Positions 60,044 to 64,000 of a stretch of 64,000 nucleotides of DNA are shown here, piece by piece (position 1 is the stretch's first letter; every line of letters starts with the position of its first letter). Below the pieces are notes generated by a model, which was given only the letters and a program-made list of their open reading frames with translations, made no database searches and was not told where the DNA came from. Location: positions 372,001-436,000 of the forward strand of contig JAVHNS010000013.1 of assembly GCA_036872755.1 (NCBI GenBank). Reading direction: 5' to 3'. The position numbers were made by a program, and so were the translations under genes. This DNA is from Orbilia blumenaviensis. Its lineage: Eukaryota; Ascomycota; Orbiliomycetes; Orbiliales; Orbiliaceae.

Positions 60044-62683
60044 ATCAAAAGAACAAAAAATGAATTTCTTTTTGTGTGGTCCTTAATGTTTATTCCTTTT
60101 GCCTTCGTTAAGATACCTAAAGGAGCTCTTGTTTTTTTTTCCTTTTCTTGCATTGCATTATTTTGTTTTTGGCCGTTCATGGCCCACTGTAACGGATTCA
60201 AAAAGCGGTCTTTTCCGTTGGCGGATGCAGGTGTCTTGGTGATTGGTCTTCTAAATCGTGTTTTCGTCTTGCATTTTTTAGTCCTGTATACCTGCATATC
60301 CTACTTCTTGGCCTATGCATTCATTTCTGATGAGCTTACGAGTGTACTTTTCACCTGTTATTATTATCCCGGGAACTGTCTAAACCTTTTTTTTTTTTTT
60401 GTATTCTCCCTTACCATTTTTTCTCTTTATCTACCATGTATCATTCTTTATCAAGAAACCTGCCGCCTAATGCCAATGCCCCATGGATCCCATGAGCTTG
60501 CAAATCAAAAACTTCCGTGATATCAGCCGAGAAATAGAAATGTCCCCGAGATGCTAGGCATTGCTACCTTGTAGAACCTTTCAAATCCACATCCATCGAC
60601 CTGCGATATCGCAGAAGATCTTAAGAATTTGAGAAATCTTAAGAAGTTGAGAAATCTTTCGAACCCCAGCATCTTCCCTCTCTATTGCCCCAAGATCGCA
60701 AATTACCAGGAAACCCCAGATCGAAACACCAGATGACATGTCAGTGCGCAATTTCCGCATCACCATTTTCGAACCCTCGCTTTGCGCCAAAAAGCGAGCT
60801 TCGAGCACTTAGGGAGGAGAAAACGTAAGTACATACTTCGCTATACCAGTTTCAGTTTTCCAGCCCCGCGTTCGACGATAAACGGAACACTCGTTACCTA
60901 GCCCAGGATACCCCAAGTAACACAATTTCAAGCCCACATCCACATCGCTTGTTTGAATATGCAGGTCGGAAAGACTTCAACCTTTCAGAAACAAACCCAC
61001 AATATGCACGAGTGGACTGAGACCTTTTTTTTTTTTTTTTGGACTTGTGTGCAGTCGTAAATTGTACTCCAAGGTAACCCCAGACCGACAGTATACCCCA
61101 CGAATACTTAGATTAATTTCCAATTACAGCCGTATCCCACGTGGCCAAAATCAGGCTTTTTGCCATCCACTCGTGCAGTTGCATGCATACATTTTTTTGA
61201 GAAAAAATGAAGGGAACCGAATGGAGGGACCGTTCGAGAATTGCTTAAAGCTCTTTGTACTGTACACACACACATGTGTGTGATATAGCTAGCGGAAATG
61301 CACTATTTTACCATCCAATGAACAGGGGCCAGTTTGTCGTACTCGCAACCGGATGGCTTTTTTTCCTTCTACGATCTGTGGTTGACTGAGATGATGAGAG
61401 CCAGGGATTAGGACCGGCCTGCGGCTTCAGGCGGCTCTATCGATATCACGATGAGCTGATACATTAACATGGTATCCGATATCTGATATCACGATCATGA
61501 TCTCGCATTGGTGAAATAATGATGATATCAATGAAGCAGATCATCAGCACCTACGTACCTTGTAGGATCAGATCCTCCCGGAGAAAAGTTCCAAGAGTCA
61601 AAAAAAATTTAAACCTTCTATCATTCCTTGAATTTTCGGCACACCTCTTCCAGCCCAGAACGCCTCGAATACTCGAGCTCGCGAGTAATTAAGTGTGAAA
61701 GGGAAAAAAAAGCTCGTGGCCTCCGCATTTGCATTGCAGCTAGTGACATTCCAGATCATGCAGTCAGCTCAAGCAAGGGAGGCCGAAGAAATCCCATGCT
61801 CGCGGGTTTCCCAAATAGAATCTAGGAAGGAAAAAACAAAAATGTGACATTTGTTCGAGGTTCCCACTCTAACAGAAATAGGAAAACATTTCCCGACGCC
61901 GATGTCGTTTGCCGAAGATTTCATGCTTGGTACGCTTGGGAAAGGCTGCAGGTTTGGGCTGGCGAGTCGGACCTTAGCTGAATAACGTTATACCGAAAGA
62001 ATATTAATATTCTAGAATATTTAGACGAAGGGGACATAGCTCTTCTTTGAGGTTCGAGGCTATCCTCAGTTGGGCCATCTGCATGAAAGACTTGAAGATA
62101 CCCCGTGCCAGGTAACTTCCGCACGGTGTTTATTTAAGTGGAAAGAGGAAATGCCATGCAAAGTGATAATCGACGACTTCAGCATTGGCATGCCTTGGAA
62201 CTTGCCGAGTCTAAAATGCAACGCCAGCAACTCACACACACGACACTAAACCTTAATGTGGCTGGCCTATGGATGTCGTTCACGATGTGACACGGATCGA
62301 AAGATGGAGAAGGGGGCGCTAACCCCCAAAGCTTAGATAATAGATTCTTTAAATGTTTAGTCTGGGGGTCGCTTTCAGTGCTACGTGTTTGGATAACACT
62401 ATCAGGAGCTCTAGTTAAGAGATCGCATCGACGAACCTCAATGAATCGAATCGCGGAGAAATATATTTCCACACAAATGCGTACCAAGTAAATTAACTTA
62501 CATACATGCATATGCATACCAAGCAAAATCTAACAGTGCCGCGCCGCGAATAAACGTATACTGTAACCAATCATAATCTTTAGAAAACAAAAAATTTTTA
62601 AACTATCACACACTCTAAATACGTATACGAGGCAACTAACCTTTCAAGGAATTTGTAATAGCTTGCTTTTAACAAGAGACAAG
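60044..62683. other. Spacer between the FacB homologue and the MFS transporter gene
   Basis: Convergent 3' flanks. T-rich to about 60450, then a palindrome and tandem repeat at 60601-60656, a T run near 61027-61041 and no supported gene. Frames at 60581-60808 and 61921-62124 on the minus strand were examined and discarded. Confidence 0.5.
60601..60656. repeat. 14-bp palindrome followed by an 18-bp tandem duplication
   Basis: CTGCGATATCGCAG (60601-60614) is a perfect palindrome. Six bases later, two 18-bp units of the form TTAAGAAnTTGAGAAATC (60621-60638 and 60639-60656) follow head to tail with one difference. Confidence 0.75.
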
Positions 62684-64000
62684 TTACACTCTAATGTTCC
62701 ACTTCTTCCCACCTGCATAGTACCTTGCCACAACTAGAAAGCAACTCCCCGTCAATATCATTGCTCCCGAAAACCATATCAATGGAGTAAAATCATTCAT
62801 TTTATCTACTAACGACCCAGATATCGGAAGAGCAATAAGGGATCTTGGAAAAATCAATGCTTTCTTAGCAAGCTGGGACGACTAAGATCGGGATCGGGAA
62901 AGAGCCTAGAGTTACTTACGAGATCGCCGTCAGAACATTCAACGTCCCCAGCCGCTGGCCGATTATAGCGACGTTCTTTGTTAGTTGCCTATTGCAGCCG
63001 TTAGTCGAAACGTATTTAATCTCGATATGGATTGGTATTATCAAAAGACCTACGCAGCACAAGCAGCGTATATCGACAAAAAAGCCCCACTGCTGAATCC
63101 GTATAGTATTGCAAACGAAATGATACCAGCCTGAGAATGCAGCTGACTCCACATGGCCAGTATCAGAATTCCCGAGATCGTTGAAAAGATAATGAACATC
63201 GTGATCCTCCCGAACCTGTCGCCGAGAATACCTTTTCAAGGCCCTGTTAGTACTGGTGGACAGTGTCCGAAAAAACCGTTGAGCATCTAAATTTAAAACG
63301 TACCGGGCAGCGCTCTCCCGAATATACTGCCTCCGTTCAAAAATGCAATCATATAGAAAGCCATGGAAGCTGAGAATCCATTTGCCAGTGCAAAGCTCGC
63401 CAAGTAATTGATTGGACCCCAGAGTCCTAACAACTGCACAAAACACCCGGTGCCAAAGAAACTCCACGCGGGCTCCTTGAACGCCGCGAAGTCGAATAAG
63501 ACGATCCTTCGGGCTTTCAGCGATTTCGCATGTGTAAGTCTTGATTTCACGAGAACGCATGCAAGGCTGAGTGTTCCTAGGTATACAAGTCCGAACAATC
63601 TCGTCGTCCATGCGAACCCAAGGTGGCGAAGCAAGTGGCTCATAACGAGTGGGAAAAAGATACCGCCGACGCCGCCGCCAGTAGAGGCTATCCCTATTGC
63701 CATTGCGCGGCGGTGATAGAACCATGTTGTTACGCTGCCAATGGATGCATAAAAGGTCATTGCGGTCCCGCCGCCGACGAGAAAGGATTGAGCAAGGAGA
63801 AGATGCCAGTACTTCGTTGATATGGAGATCAGCACCATACCGAATGGGAGGCATATAGTCCCACCGATTATAAGGTAGGTGGGACCATAAATGTCAAATA
63901 TTGTCCCAGCGAAAACACCCTTGTTTTACGACCGTTATTCTCGATTCCTAGATGGCACTATAACTTGGAGGGTTATAACACTTACACCAGCAAACACGAA
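62684..64000 (-). CDS. Monocarboxylate-transporter-like MFS protein, 5' part cut by the window end
   Basis: Membrane transporter of the major facilitator superfamily, closest in pattern to fungal monocarboxylate-transporter-like (MCT) proteins. Partial: exons on the minus strand are 64000-63986 (incomplete), 63919-63304, 63231-63054, 62988-62920 and 62843-62684. Phases agree and give about 346 C-terminal residues. Visible are GVFAGTIFDIYGPTYL, LLLAQSFLVGGGTAMTFY, the MCT-like WFYHRRAMAIGIASTGGGVGG, a long central loop rich in Lys/Arg, GCFVQLLGLWGPINYLASFA, the loop motif LGDRFGRI, FSSGAFLSIYAACA, and the helix LIWFSGAMILTGSCFLVV ending in RYYAGGKKW. About ten membrane helices fit. The substrate cannot be told from sequence. 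It lies convergent to the FacB homologue, 2.6 kb away; its promoter is outside the window. Confidence 0.82.

Overview
The window looks like nuclear DNA of a filamentous ascomycete (Pezizomycotina). Genes carry short introns (about 50-190 bp) with GTAAGT-like donors and CTAAC-like branch sites. The gene set is typically fungal: a Gas/Gel GH72 glucanosyltransferase, a FacB/Cat8 Zn2Cys6 regulator, a secreted DUF7029-type protein and a fungal GH114. The long, homopolymer-rich spacers and the DUF7029-type protein would fit Orbiliomycetes (nematode-trapping fungi and relatives), but that placement is a guess. No tRNA, rRNA, CRISPR or intact transposon was recognised.

Layout. 0.3-3.3 kb: a divergent housekeeping pair, mitoribosomal mS35 (-) and ALG13 (+). 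5.8-8.1 kb: a Btz/CASC3-domain RNA-binding protein (-). 10.2-25.1 kb: secreted and cell-surface genes set in gene-poor DNA. These are a tiny Kre1-like secreted protein (-, two exons), a DUF7029-like secreted protein with Kex2-type sites (+), a GPI-anchored GH72 glucanosyltransferase (+) and a secreted GH114 polygalactosaminidase (+). 25.9-28.1 kb: a 13-exon NAPE-PLD-like metallo-hydrolase with a possible mitochondrial presequence (+). 32.6-36.5 kb: a 1284-residue DUF4238-like protein with a very long charged coiled coil (+). 41.3-43.4 kb: a class I terpene synthase with a variant NSE motif (+). 47.1-48.3 kb: an NmrA/isoflavone-reductase-like protein (+). 51.8-53.5 kb: a SET-domain methyltransferase (+). 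57.0-60.0 kb: the FacB/Cat8/ACU-15 acetate regulator (+). 62.7 kb to the window end: the C-terminal part of a monocarboxylate-transporter-like MFS protein (-).

Most gene models were rebuilt by hand, joining exons by splice consensus, reading-frame phase and conserved motifs. Exon coordinates are given in each entry. They are predictions: no transcripts or database searches were available.

How the genes may work together is inference. The 10-25 kb block concentrates wall and extracellular-polysaccharide functions. FacB beside a monocarboxylate-transporter-like gene suggests a carbon-acid theme. The terpene synthase has a reductase-like neighbour 3.7 kb away, but no P450 or other tailoring enzyme was seen, so it does not make a convincing biosynthetic cluster.
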